A program made the translations under genes and the position numbers. Of a stretch of DNA of 6,241 nucleotides, positions 1 through 5,835 are shown in pieces; within the stretch, counting starts at the first letter, position 1; the number at the start of each line of letters is the position of its first letter. The stretch comes from Pseudomonadota bacterium (lineage in GTDB: Bacteria; Desulfobacterota; GWC2-55-46; JADFVP01), in assembly GCA_015222595.1 (NCBI GenBank), contig JADFVP010000137.1:1-6241 (forward strand), read 5' to 3'. The notes beneath the pieces were generated by a model that saw only the letters and a program-made list of their open reading frames with translations, was not told the origin of the DNA and made no database searches.

Positions 1-11
1 CAGGAGAACAG

Positions 12-114
12 AGCACCGGCCTTCAAAGTAGACCGGGATTTTTAATATAAGCCGGGGTTTGTTGAACGGGCCGGGGTTTGTTGAACAGGCGGGGGTTTTT
101 GAACAGGCCGGGGG
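12..114. repeat. Tandem array of ~19-bp G-rich units abutting a stop codon
   Basis: Two near-identical 19-bp units (51-69 and 70-88, consensus GCCGGGGTTTGTTGAACRG) are followed by an 18-bp variant (89-106) and a partial unit (107-114) that runs into the stop codon of the regulator gene. Two more diverged units of about the same period can be seen to the left (12-30 and 31-50), preceded by another GAACAG at 6-11. The array therefore decays leftward and may extend past the window edge. Units are head-to-tail with no spacers, so this is not a CRISPR array. Function is unknown; an iteron-like binding site, a simple minisatellite or a termination region are all possible. Confidence 0.85.
51..114 (-). 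terminator. Possible Rho-dependent termination (rut-like) region
   Basis: Read on the minus strand, the 64 nt directly after the regulator stop codon contain 31 C and only 10 G, with regularly spaced pyrimidine-C dinucleotides and no obvious hairpin plus T-run. C-rich, G-poor unstructured RNA is the known character of Rho loading sites. The composition is counted from the sequence. The role in termination is inference; the repeat could equally have no such function. Confidence 0.3.
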
Positions 115-1107
115 CTACCTGGCGGGCCGCTTGAGCCCGAGGTTCTTTATTTTATGGTAGAGCGTGTTGCGGTGCACGTCCATAAGCTCGGCGGCACGGG
201 TTCTATTCCACTTGGTGCTCTTTAGAACTCCAAGAATATACTCTTTTTCAAAAACGGTTACAGCCTCTTTGTAGGTTAGGCCACTGTGCTCATCACCAGG
301 AGTACACGATGCGCCGACGAGGCCTGCCGGAAGGTCCCCGTACGTTATAGTGCTTCCGTCTTTGGCAAGTACTACAAGACTCTCTACAAGGTTCCGAAGC
401 TCGCGGATATTGCCGGGCCACGAATACTCTACAAGCGCAGCTAGCGCATCGGGAGAGATGCCCCTAACCACCTTGTTGCACTTGGACGAGTGCGTCTCGA
501 TAAAGTGCCTTACGAGAAGCTCTATATCCTCTTTCCTCTCCCGAAGCGTCGGCAGGTCTATTGGCACAACCTTCAGCCTGTAGTAGAGGTCGCCTCTGAA
601 TCTGCCCTCTTCGACCTCGCGCCCAAGGTCTACATTGGTGGCGGCAATAACTCTTACATTCACCTTGATAGGCGTATTGGAGCCGACACGCTCGAAGGTC
701 ATGTCCTGAAAAACCCTCAGGAGCTTTGTCTGGAGGTTTGGCCCAAGAGTCGAAATTTCGTCGAGGAAGATGGTGCCGCCGTCGGCGTACTCGAACTTGC
801 CGGGTTTGGATGTAACGACGCCCTTCTCGTGGCCGAAGAGTTCACTCTCCATGAGATTGGGTGCAAGGGCGCCGCAGTTTACCGCCACAAAGGGCTTCAT
901 GCTGCGCTCTGCGCTCATGGCGATAGCGCGCGCGACAAGCTCTTTGCCCGTACCGCTCTCACCAGTTATTAATACGGTGGAGTCTGTTAACGAGACCGAA
1001 TCTATCAGGTCGAAGACCTTAAGCATTACCGCAGACCGTGCTACAATGTTGCCGTAACGAACCTCACCTGGCAGAACTGAATTCTTAGACAAAAAACCAC
1101 TCCACAC
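115..1107 (-). CDS. AAA+-Fis regulator without receiver, GAFTGA loop lost
   Basis: This 330-aa protein has the enhancer-binding-protein AAA+ core and a C-terminal Fis-type helix-turn-helix. Visible motifs are Walker A GESGTGKE (49-56), Walker B GGTIFLDEI (110-118), sensor I VNVRVIAATN (149-158), arginine-finger region FRGDLYYRL (170-178), sensor II WPGNIRELRNL (230-240) and the HTH (about 293-323). There is no receiver or other sensory domain, an architecture and length like PspF. The sigma54-contacting GAFTGA is replaced by GVVTS (96-100) and the following loop is 4 residues shorter than in the NtrX encoded upstream. ATP-binding and DNA-binding residues look intact, so it may act independently of sigma54, as known for TyrR and Rhodobacter capsulatus NtrC, or as a repressor. 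The start is a GTG with a purine-rich ribosome site. An early pseudogene is possible. The target genes are unknown. Confidence 0.9.
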   Translation of the reverse strand: MWSGFLSKNSVLPGEVRYGNIVARSAVMLKVFDLIDSVSLTDSTVLITGESGTGKELVARAIAMSAERSMKPFVAVNCGALAPNLMESELFGHEKGVVTSKPGKFEYADGGTIFLDEISTLGPNLQTKLLRVFQDMTFERVGSNTPIKVNVRVIAATNVDLGREVEEGRFRGDLYYRLKVVPIDLPTLRERKEDIELLVRHFIETHSSKCNKVVRGISPDALAALVEYSWPGNIRELRNLVESLVVLAKDGSTITYGDLPAGLVGASCTPGDEHSGLTYKEAVTVFEKEYILGVLKSTKWNRTRAAELMDVHRNTLYHKIKNLGLKRPAR

Positions 1108-1116
1108 TCTTTGCCG

Positions 1117-1125
1117 CTCCCTCTC
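1117..1125 (-). promoter_or_regulatory. Ribosome binding site for the GTG start of the AAA+-Fis gene
   Basis: GAGAGGGAG lies 9 nt before the GTG at 1107. The same frame is open for only about 19 codons further upstream before a TAG and has no ATG there, so this GTG is the best start. Spacing is slightly long. Confidence 0.55.
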
Positions 1126-1207
1126 AATAGACGAAAGAGTAGATGAGCAGCACAGTAAGGTCTAATAGCAGAGACAATATAGCAAACAGAGCTAAAGTCG
1201 CAGAAGG

Positions 1208-1309
1208 TGTATCTAACCGAACGCAAAGTTTAAACGAAAGAGGAATAAAACATCTTGCCTTGAGCAAACTTACCGCATCAATACCCTGCAACCCACTAAT
1301 GATTACCAT
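1208..1309 (-). pseudogene. Possible decayed receiver-domain remnant
   Basis: The minus-strand translation from 1309 begins MVIISGLQGIDAVSLLKA and continues through CFI, PLSF and KL. It resembles the end of a response-regulator receiver (beta4 to alpha5), where the intact NtrX reads VIMISGHANIETAV, then KLGAYDFIEKPLS. Short gaps are needed, the phosphoacceptor region is absent, the KP lysine is lost, and the frame does not join the AAA+ gene. If real, it means the AAA+-Fis gene once carried a receiver domain. Chance similarity cannot be excluded. Confidence 0.35.
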
Positions 1310-1416
1310 AAAACACTTAAAGTTAACAGAAGTTTTTGCGCCCTATAGACAAGTAATTACTGGCCCCCGTTCATGACCAGGCGTGCGCTGGCGAAGAGAA
1401 GGGGGAAGAGGTTGCG

Positions 1417-1426
1417 TCTTATAAGA
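1417..1426. repeat. Perfect palindrome TCTTATAAGA, copy 1
   Basis: A perfect 10-bp palindrome, 36 nt downstream of the ntrX stop codon. The same palindrome, identical for 11 bp as TCTTATAAGAT, recurs at 5794-5804, also about 33 nt after a stop codon. It could be a regulator site or coincidence. Confidence 0.4.
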
Positions 1427-1462
1427 TAAAATCGAGAGGGTTGGCGGGCTAAGTTGCGGGGC

Positions 1463-2815
1463 TTACTCAGACTCGATGCCGTAGCTGCGTATCTTTCTGT
1501 AGAGGTGGCTCCGCTCTATGCCGATTGCAGAGGCGGTCTTGCTGATGTTTCCATTGAACTCTTTGAGCTTGGCGATAATGAACTCCCTTTCAAAACCGTT
1601 ACGGGCCTCCTTGAGGTGCGCCGTGGCGTACCGAGAGCCGGTGCCGCTTGAGTCGGCACTCCTCATATATGCAGGCAGGTCCTGTGCGGCTATCTCGGAG
1701 GTCGGCACCATTATAACGAGCCTCTCCACAAGGTTTCTAAGCTCGCGCACGTTGCCCGGCCAACGGTACTTAATGAGTAGCGCCAGCGCGCCGGGGGTAA
1801 CGCTCGGCGGCTCCTTGGAGCTTCTTACCGCAAACTCCGCAATGTACTGCTTGATAAAAAGCTCGATATCCTCAGTCCTGTCTCTTAGCGGGGGCATGTG
1901 AAAAGGTATGACGTTCAGGCGGTAGTAGAGGTCTTCTCTGAAGTTGCCGCTCTCTATCTCGCTCTTCAGGTTCTTGTTCGTGGCGGCTATGACGCGCACG
2001 TCTACGGTAATCGGCTCCGTGCCGCCAACACGGGTAAAGCTCTGATCCTGAAGTATGCGCAGCACCTTGGCCTGAGTCTTCAAGCTCATGTCGGCTATCT
2101 CGTCGAGAAAAATCGTGCCCCCATCGGCAATATCGAACTTGCCCGGCTTCATGGCGACCGCAGAGGTAAAGGCGCCCTTCTCGTGGCCGAAGAGTTCACT
2201 CTCGATAAGCTCTTCGGGTATTGCAGCGCAGTTGACCTCTACGAAAGGTTTTGGCGCGCGCTGCGAGTAGAGGTGAATATTTCTGGCGACAAACTCCTTG
2301 CCGGTTCCGTTCTCACCGGTAATCATTATCCACGAGTTGGTCGGCGCCGCCCGCTTGATATCCTCCTGAATAGAGACAATAACTGCGCTCTTGCCTATTA
2401 TATTGAACTTCTTCAGCTCGCGCGTTCTAAGCTCTTTGTTCTCGGCTGAAAGCCTGTTCTGCTCAAGAGCATGCTCAACGGTCAAGATAACCTTCTCCAG
2501 CGAGAGCGGCTTCTCTATAAAGTCGTACGCGCCGAGCTTAGTGGTCTTTACGGCTGTCTCTATGTTGGCGTGGCCGGAGATCATTATTACCGGCAGGTCA
2601 GCGTAACGCTCTTTTATCTCTCTGAGCGCCTCTACACCGTCCTTGCCCGGCATCCAGATGTCGAGCAGCACGAGGTCGGGCCGCCTCTTGACTATCCGCC
2701 TTAGAGCCTCCTCGGCTGTGGCCGCAAGAAAGACCGAGTACCCCTCGTCCTTGAGCACCCCGGCCAGCGCCTCCCTTATTCCCTTTTCGTCGTCGACTAC
2801 CAGTATAGTTTTCAT
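1463..2815 (-). CDS. ntrX: NtrX-type sigma54-dependent response regulator
   Basis: This 450-aa cytoplasmic regulator has the full receiver, AAA+ and Fis-HTH architecture. The receiver (1-120) has acidic D8/D9, phosphoacceptor D52 within LLDIWMPGKDG, S80 and K102. The AAA+ domain shows Walker A GENGTGKE (167-174), Walker B GGTIFLDEI (232-240), sensor I VDVRVIAATN (271-280), arginine-finger region FREDLYYRL (292-300) and sensor II WPGNVRELRNL (352-362). The HTH lies at about 415-446. DIWMPGKDG and GENGTGKE are typical of NtrX rather than NtrC. The sigma54 loop reads GAFTSA (214-219) instead of GAFTGA, a mild variant probably still active. Its ATG lies inside the last codons of ntrY (ATGA overlap), implying translational coupling. 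It should receive phosphate from NtrY. In known NtrYX systems targets concern nitrogen metabolism, envelope or redox control; the target here cannot be told. Confidence 0.95.
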   Translation of the reverse strand: MKTILVVDDEKGIREALAGVLKDEGYSVFLAATAEEALRRIVKRRPDLVLLDIWMPGKDGVEALREIKERYADLPVIMISGHANIETAVKTTKLGAYDFIEKPLSLEKVILTVEHALEQNRLSAENKELRTRELKKFNIIGKSAVIVSIQEDIKRAAPTNSWIMITGENGTGKEFVARNIHLYSQRAPKPFVEVNCAAIPEELIESELFGHEKGAFTSAVAMKPGKFDIADGGTIFLDEIADMSLKTQAKVLRILQDQSFTRVGGTEPITVDVRVIAATNKNLKSEIESGNFREDLYYRLNVIPFHMPPLRDRTEDIELFIKQYIAEFAVRSSKEPPSVTPGALALLIKYRWPGNVRELRNLVERLVIMVPTSEIAAQDLPAYMRSADSSGTGSRYATAHLKEARNGFEREFIIAKLKEFNGNISKTASAIGIERSHLYRKIRSYGIESE

Positions 2816-5037
2816 ATGCTTACCGTCTTTGTAGGCAGCTCCACTATAAAGCGGGTTCCCTTCGGCCTGTTCTCTTTAACGCGGATATAGCCGCTGTGGT
2901 CCGACACAATATTGCTTACGATCGCAAGCCCTAGCCCGGTGCCCGAACCCTTGGTCGAGAAGTACGGCTCGAAGAGCCGCTCTCTGTCGCCCGGCGCAAT
3001 GCCCGAACCGTTGTCGATGACTTCGAACTTCGCAACCTCTACGTCGCGTACATACTCGGTCACCACACGAATGATACCACCGGACGAGATAGATGCCACA
3101 GAATTATCTATCAGGTTGATGAGCACCCTCTTTATCTGATCTCTGTCTATGTTGAAGACCGGAAGCGTCGGGTCGACCTCGACCTCGAAGACAATGTCCT
3201 TGTGCCCCGGCTTGTAAAACGCGACCGCCTCCTCTACTATTGCATTGAGGTCGTTCGGCGTCGGGTTCGATGTCGGCATTCTGGCAAAACTCGAAAATTC
3301 GTTGACGAGAAATTTCAGCTCGTCGACCTGCTTGATGATCGTCTCGGTACAGTCGTCGAAGACGCCTGAGCTGTCATCGAACTCTTTGAGGTACTTCTTT
3401 CTGAGTCTCTGGGCCGAGAGCTTGATGGGGGTGAGCGGGTTCTTTATCTCGTGCGCAATGCGTCTGGCAACCTCTTTCCACGCGAACATACGCTGGGTCT
3501 TGAGCATGTGCGTCAGATCGTCGAGCACCGCGACCATGCCTATGTAGCTCCCGTTCTCGTCCCTTAGCGCGTTCAGGTTAACAAGCACTGTAACGGTGGT
3601 TCCCTGCACATTCACCTTCATCTGCCTCTCAAGGGTCTCGCTCCCTATCTCGTTCATCTCTCTGATAAGCTCTCTGAAGACCTCTCTGTCTTCGGCCCTC
3701 AGCACGTCTTTGTAGTTGCGCTCAAGAGAGTTCTTGGCGTCTGTGCCGAGTATGTCCGAAGCGACTCTGTTGAGGGCCGTAATCCTTCCGAGCTTGTCTA
3801 TAGAGATAACCCCGGCGCTTACGTTGCTTAGCACAATCTCGATATAGCGCCTTCTCTCTTCGAGTTCTATATTGGTCTGCCTGAGGTCGAGGTTAGCCTC
3901 TTCGAGCCGCGATTTACTCGCCTTGAGATCCTGGGTCATCCTGTTGAAGGACTTTACCAGCAGGCCTATTTCATCGTTCGACTCGCCCTCTATCTTGTAG
4001 TCGAGGTTTCCCGAAGCTACCGCGTGCGTTCCCTCGGCAAGTTCGTAGATAGGCACAGTAAGCCCCTTAGCCAGATACCTGCCGACCCAGATTGCGAAGA
4101 AGACGATCAGGAGCGTAATGATGAGCAGAATAGAGAAGTAGCTCGCCTTGACCGGGTTCCTGAGCAGCTTAAGCTGCTTGTAGCCCTCGAACGCCGTGCT
4201 TATCTCCTTCATCTTGTCTATCAGGCTTCTGGGCACGTAGTGGCTCACCACCACGGCTCCGGAGATTACCTCCGTATTCTCTACCGTCCTTACGGGGTAG
4301 ACACCGCGCACGACGTCTCCTACAACGAGCGTCTGGATAAAGCTCGACGCCTCTCCACCGAGCGCCTTCTCAACGTGGGCGAAGTCGATGTCGGGAACCA
4401 TGTTCTTGTTGACGGCTGTTGCGATGGAGTACGAGACCTTAACGCCATCGGGAGAGTAGACCTCTATGGTGGAGTAGTCGTTCTCTTCGAGGCGAATGCG
4501 CACGAACGTGCGAAGCTCGTCACCTGTCTCAATCAACTCGCGCCGTGCTACGACAAAGGAGAGCGTTCGCGCACCCGACATTACCCTGTCGGTCATATCC
4601 TGATAGTAGTTCTGCGCAAGCTCGAGCGACTCGGAGAGCGAGTCCTCAATCTTTATGGCGAACCACCCGTCGATACTCTTGTTTATAAAACCGATGACTA
4701 CAAAGAAGAGAATAAAGGTCGGGATGATCGTAAGCCCTATGAAAGCCATTATGAGCTTGGTCATCAGCTTCGTGCCCATGACCTTGCTTCTGCGCTCGAA
4801 GAAGAATTTTACGGAGTTTCTGAGAACGAGAAAGATAAGGAGCGTCAGCAGAATGATATTTATATTGATGAGGCCGAGAAGAAGAATATTGGTGGGAATG
4901 GGAATATCGGGACTGATTATCGAGAGGTTCGACTCCAGATAGGTCAGCAGAATAATGGCAGGAACAACGATCAGGATTATAATAAACTCCCGACGTCTGC
5001 GTCTGTGCTCCGCCTCTGGTCTCTTAGTCCCGCTCAT
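2812..5037 (-). CDS. ntrY: NtrY-type membrane sensor histidine kinase
   Basis: This 741-aa kinase has the NtrY layout. Membrane segments lie at about 18-35, 49-73, 92-117 and 300-318, with a periplasmic sensor region between the last two (about 119-298). A HAMP domain (about 320-372), a short coiled coil (about 373-400) and a PAS domain (about 396-509) follow. The catalytic part has the H-box RRIAHEIKNPLTPIKLSAQR with phosphoacceptor H529, N-box NLIDNSV (641-647), G1 DNGSGI (675-680), FEPYFSTK (689-696) and G2 GTGLGLAIV (699-707), so it looks fully active. It starts 3 nt after the DUF4390 stop with no strong ribosome site, suggesting coupled translation, and overlaps ntrX by ATGA. The PAS core contains no histidine or cysteine before H510, which argues against haem binding of the kind reported for Brucella NtrY. 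The signal is unknown. Confidence 0.95.
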   Translation of the reverse strand: MSGTKRPEAEHRRRRREFIIILIVVPAIILLTYLESNLSIISPDIPIPTNILLLGLININIILLTLLIFLVLRNSVKFFFERRSKVMGTKLMTKLIMAFIGLTIIPTFILFFVVIGFINKSIDGWFAIKIEDSLSESLELAQNYYQDMTDRVMSGARTLSFVVARRELIETGDELRTFVRIRLEENDYSTIEVYSPDGVKVSYSIATAVNKNMVPDIDFAHVEKALGGEASSFIQTLVVGDVVRGVYPVRTVENTEVISGAVVVSHYVPRSLIDKMKEISTAFEGYKQLKLLRNPVKASYFSILLIITLLIVFFAIWVGRYLAKGLTVPIYELAEGTHAVASGNLDYKIEGESNDEIGLLVKSFNRMTQDLKASKSRLEEANLDLRQTNIELEERRRYIEIVLSNVSAGVISIDKLGRITALNRVASDILGTDAKNSLERNYKDVLRAEDREVFRELIREMNEIGSETLERQMKVNVQGTTVTVLVNLNALRDENGSYIGMVAVLDDLTHMLKTQRMFAWKEVARRIAHEIKNPLTPIKLSAQRLRKKYLKEFDDSSGVFDDCTETIIKQVDELKFLVNEFSSFARMPTSNPTPNDLNAIVEEAVAFYKPGHKDIVFEVEVDPTLPVFNIDRDQIKRVLINLIDNSVASISSGGIIRVVTEYVRDVEVAKFEVIDNGSGIAPGDRERLFEPYFSTKGSGTGLGLAIVSNIVSDHSGYIRVKENRPKGTRFIVELPTKTVSI

Positions 5038-5040
5038 ACT

Positions 5041-5601
5041 CTATCGGTAGGTAAAGCTGTGATAGTACCAGTCGGTCTCGAAATCCCATAACTTCACAAA
5101 AAAGAAAAGGTAGTCTAGCGAGAGCGGAAGTTTCACCTCGCTCAGTTCCGCCTTTATCCTGAGGTCGTACTTCACTCCGCTCTTCATCGGCGCGGTCGGC
5201 AAAAGAGAGACCGGCTCCACCACCGACATCAACCGCTTCATCTCCGCGTTGTCGGCGGTTCTTACCACCTCTCTACCACGCTCCTCGCGCACCACCGAGT
5301 ACTCCTGCTTCAGCGTATCGTACTTTACCGTATGCCTGAACTCGATTGCTGCAAAGCGTTCGTCGAACCAGAAGAGGCCGTGGGAGAGGTTAACCTCGGC
5401 GCGGAAGGTAAAGGAGGTCGGCACGCCGGAGGCGATAGCCTCATCTATCTGCGGCGTAAAGGCGTTCTTTACGACAAAGGAACTCTTTACTCCGTTTGAA
5501 ATTTCAACCGTAACGGAGTCTATCTCGGCCACCGCAGCACAGGCGGCAACGGGCAGCAAGAGTGAGAGTAGAAGAAGCAGTGTTGTTAGAACGCGGGTCA
5601 A
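5041..5601 (-). CDS. DUF4390 family secreted protein of the ntrYX operon
   Basis: This 186-aa protein has an N-terminal hydrophobic stretch (about 5-20, rich in leucine) ending in AACAA near residues 19-23. That could be a signal peptidase I site, or a non-ideal lipobox with C21. The mature part is beta-rich, with an aromatic GLFWFDERFAAIEF segment and a C-terminal FFFVKLWDFETDWYYHSFTY that fits the conserved DUF4390 tail. The function of the family is not established. It is first gene in the operon and is often found directly before ntrY-like kinases, so a periplasmic accessory to NtrY is a reasonable inference. The start is TTG with GAGGT 4 nt upstream; no better start gives a signal peptide. 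Confidence 0.8.
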   Translation of the reverse strand: MTRVLTTLLLLLSLLLPVAACAAVAEIDSVTVEISNGVKSSFVVKNAFTPQIDEAIASGVPTSFTFRAEVNLSHGLFWFDERFAAIEFRHTVKYDTLKQEYSVVREERGREVVRTADNAEMKRLMSVVEPVSLLPTAPMKSGVKYDLRIKAELSEVKLPLSLDYLFFFVKLWDFETDWYYHSFTYR

Positions 5602-5605
5602 CTGG

Positions 5606-5610
5606 ACCTC
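5606..5610 (-). promoter_or_regulatory. Ribosome binding site for the TTG start of the DUF4390 gene
   Basis: GAGGT stands 4 nt before the TTG at 5601. It decides the unusual start, which places the signal peptide at the very N-terminus. Confidence 0.6.
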
Positions 5611-5651
5611 GTAAGGTTTACGGGAAATTTTACAGAGTGATACTTTATAGA

Positions 5652-5680
5652 AATATAACCAATCTGAAAGGAAATAGCAA
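5652..5680 (-). promoter_or_regulatory. Sigma70-type promoter for the DUF4390-ntrY-ntrX operon
   Basis: On the minus strand TTGCTA (5680-5675, 4 of 6 to TTGACA) and TATATT (5657-5652, 5 of 6 to TATAAT) are separated by exactly 17 nt. A start near 5645 would give a leader of about 44 nt before the TTG at 5601. It sits in an AT-rich patch directly before the operon. Recognised by eye; not experimentally supported. Confidence 0.6.
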
Positions 5681-5705
5681 GGCGTGCTACAGTGTCCGAG
5701 ACCAA

Positions 5706-5764
5706 GCCTGCCCCCGTACTGTTAATGAAGTAGCGACGCCCCGTGCCGGGCCTGAGCCCGTACT
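5706..5764. repeat. Pair of 15-bp direct repeats upstream of the ntrYX operon
   Basis: GCCTGCCCCCGTACT (5706-5720) and GCCTGAGCCCGTACT (5750-5764) match at 13 of 15 positions, with a period of 44 bp, about four helical turns. They lie in a GC-rich block standing out between AT-rich flanks, roughly 25 to 85 bp upstream of the proposed -35 box. This would suit an activator site for the operon, but no known motif was recognised. The second copy also contributes to a small 5-bp hairpin CGGGC-CTGA-GCCCG. Confidence 0.5.
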
Positions 5765-5776
5765 CATAACGGTCAG

Positions 5777-5802
5777 CTTATTTAGAAGAGGTTTCTTATA
5801 AG
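5777..5802 (-). terminator. AT-rich imperfect hairpin after the cytochrome gene
   Basis: CTTAT pairs with ATAAG and, inside a small internal loop, AGAA pairs with TTCT, giving a 9-bp interrupted stem about 34 nt after the stop of the cytochrome-like gene. No T-run follows on the minus strand, so it is a poor intrinsic terminator. It might instead stabilise a 3' end. Confidence 0.25.
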
Positions 5803-5803
5803 A
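5794..5803. repeat. Perfect palindrome TCTTATAAGA, copy 2
   Basis: Second copy of the 10-bp palindrome seen at 1417-1426, here overlapping the right arm of the imperfect hairpin and 32 nt after the cytochrome-like gene's stop codon. Confidence 0.4.
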
Positions 5804-5835
5804 TCGGGTTGAAATGACTGGAGGTACACACGCAA

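Larger units (their letters stand above)
1108..1462. other. AT-rich intergenic region between ntrX and the AAA+-Fis gene
   Basis: These 355 bp are visibly more AT-rich than the flanking genes and contain stops in all frames. They hold a possible receiver-domain relic (1208-1309), a 10-bp palindrome TCTTATAAGA (1417-1426) and a weak 6-bp hairpin at 1360-1380 without a T-run. I found no convincing -35/-10 or -24/-12 promoter for the downstream gene and no clear terminator for ntrX, so whether the AAA+-Fis gene has its own transcript is unresolved. Confidence 0.6.

Noticed and set aside
12..114. CRISPR array
   Set aside because: Units of 18-20 bp follow one another directly with no unique spacers and no cas genes are present.
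490..972. Plus-strand open reading frame (160 codons)
   Set aside because: Antisense to the AAA+ core of the 115-1107 gene, without any family motif; a similar shadow frame occurs opposite the same domain of ntrX at 1898-2449.
1360..1380. Hairpin as ntrX terminator
   Set aside because: Six base pairs including one G-U, a 9-nt loop and no T-run; too weak.
4024..5091. Long plus-strand open reading frame (355 codons)
   Set aside because: It lies opposite ntrY, whose motifs and membrane segments are clear. Its translation is charged and repetitive with no recognisable domain, as expected of an antisense frame of a biased coding region.
5732..5748. Near match to a sigma54 promoter on the minus strand (CGGCACG then GTCGCT)
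   Set aside because: The -24-like and -12-like parts are one nucleotide too far apart, and this spacing is strict; the -12 element is also poor. The sigma70-type promoter nearer the gene is better.
5700..5780. Riboswitch or structured RNA leader (cyclic-di-GMP type considered)
   Set aside because: It lies upstream of the proposed transcription start and I could not match the conserved bases of any known riboswitch class.
5562..5801. Plus-strand open frame across the intergenic region
   Set aside because: It overlaps the DUF4390 signal-peptide region, has no domain or convincing ribosome site, and its composition follows the GC-rich repeat block.
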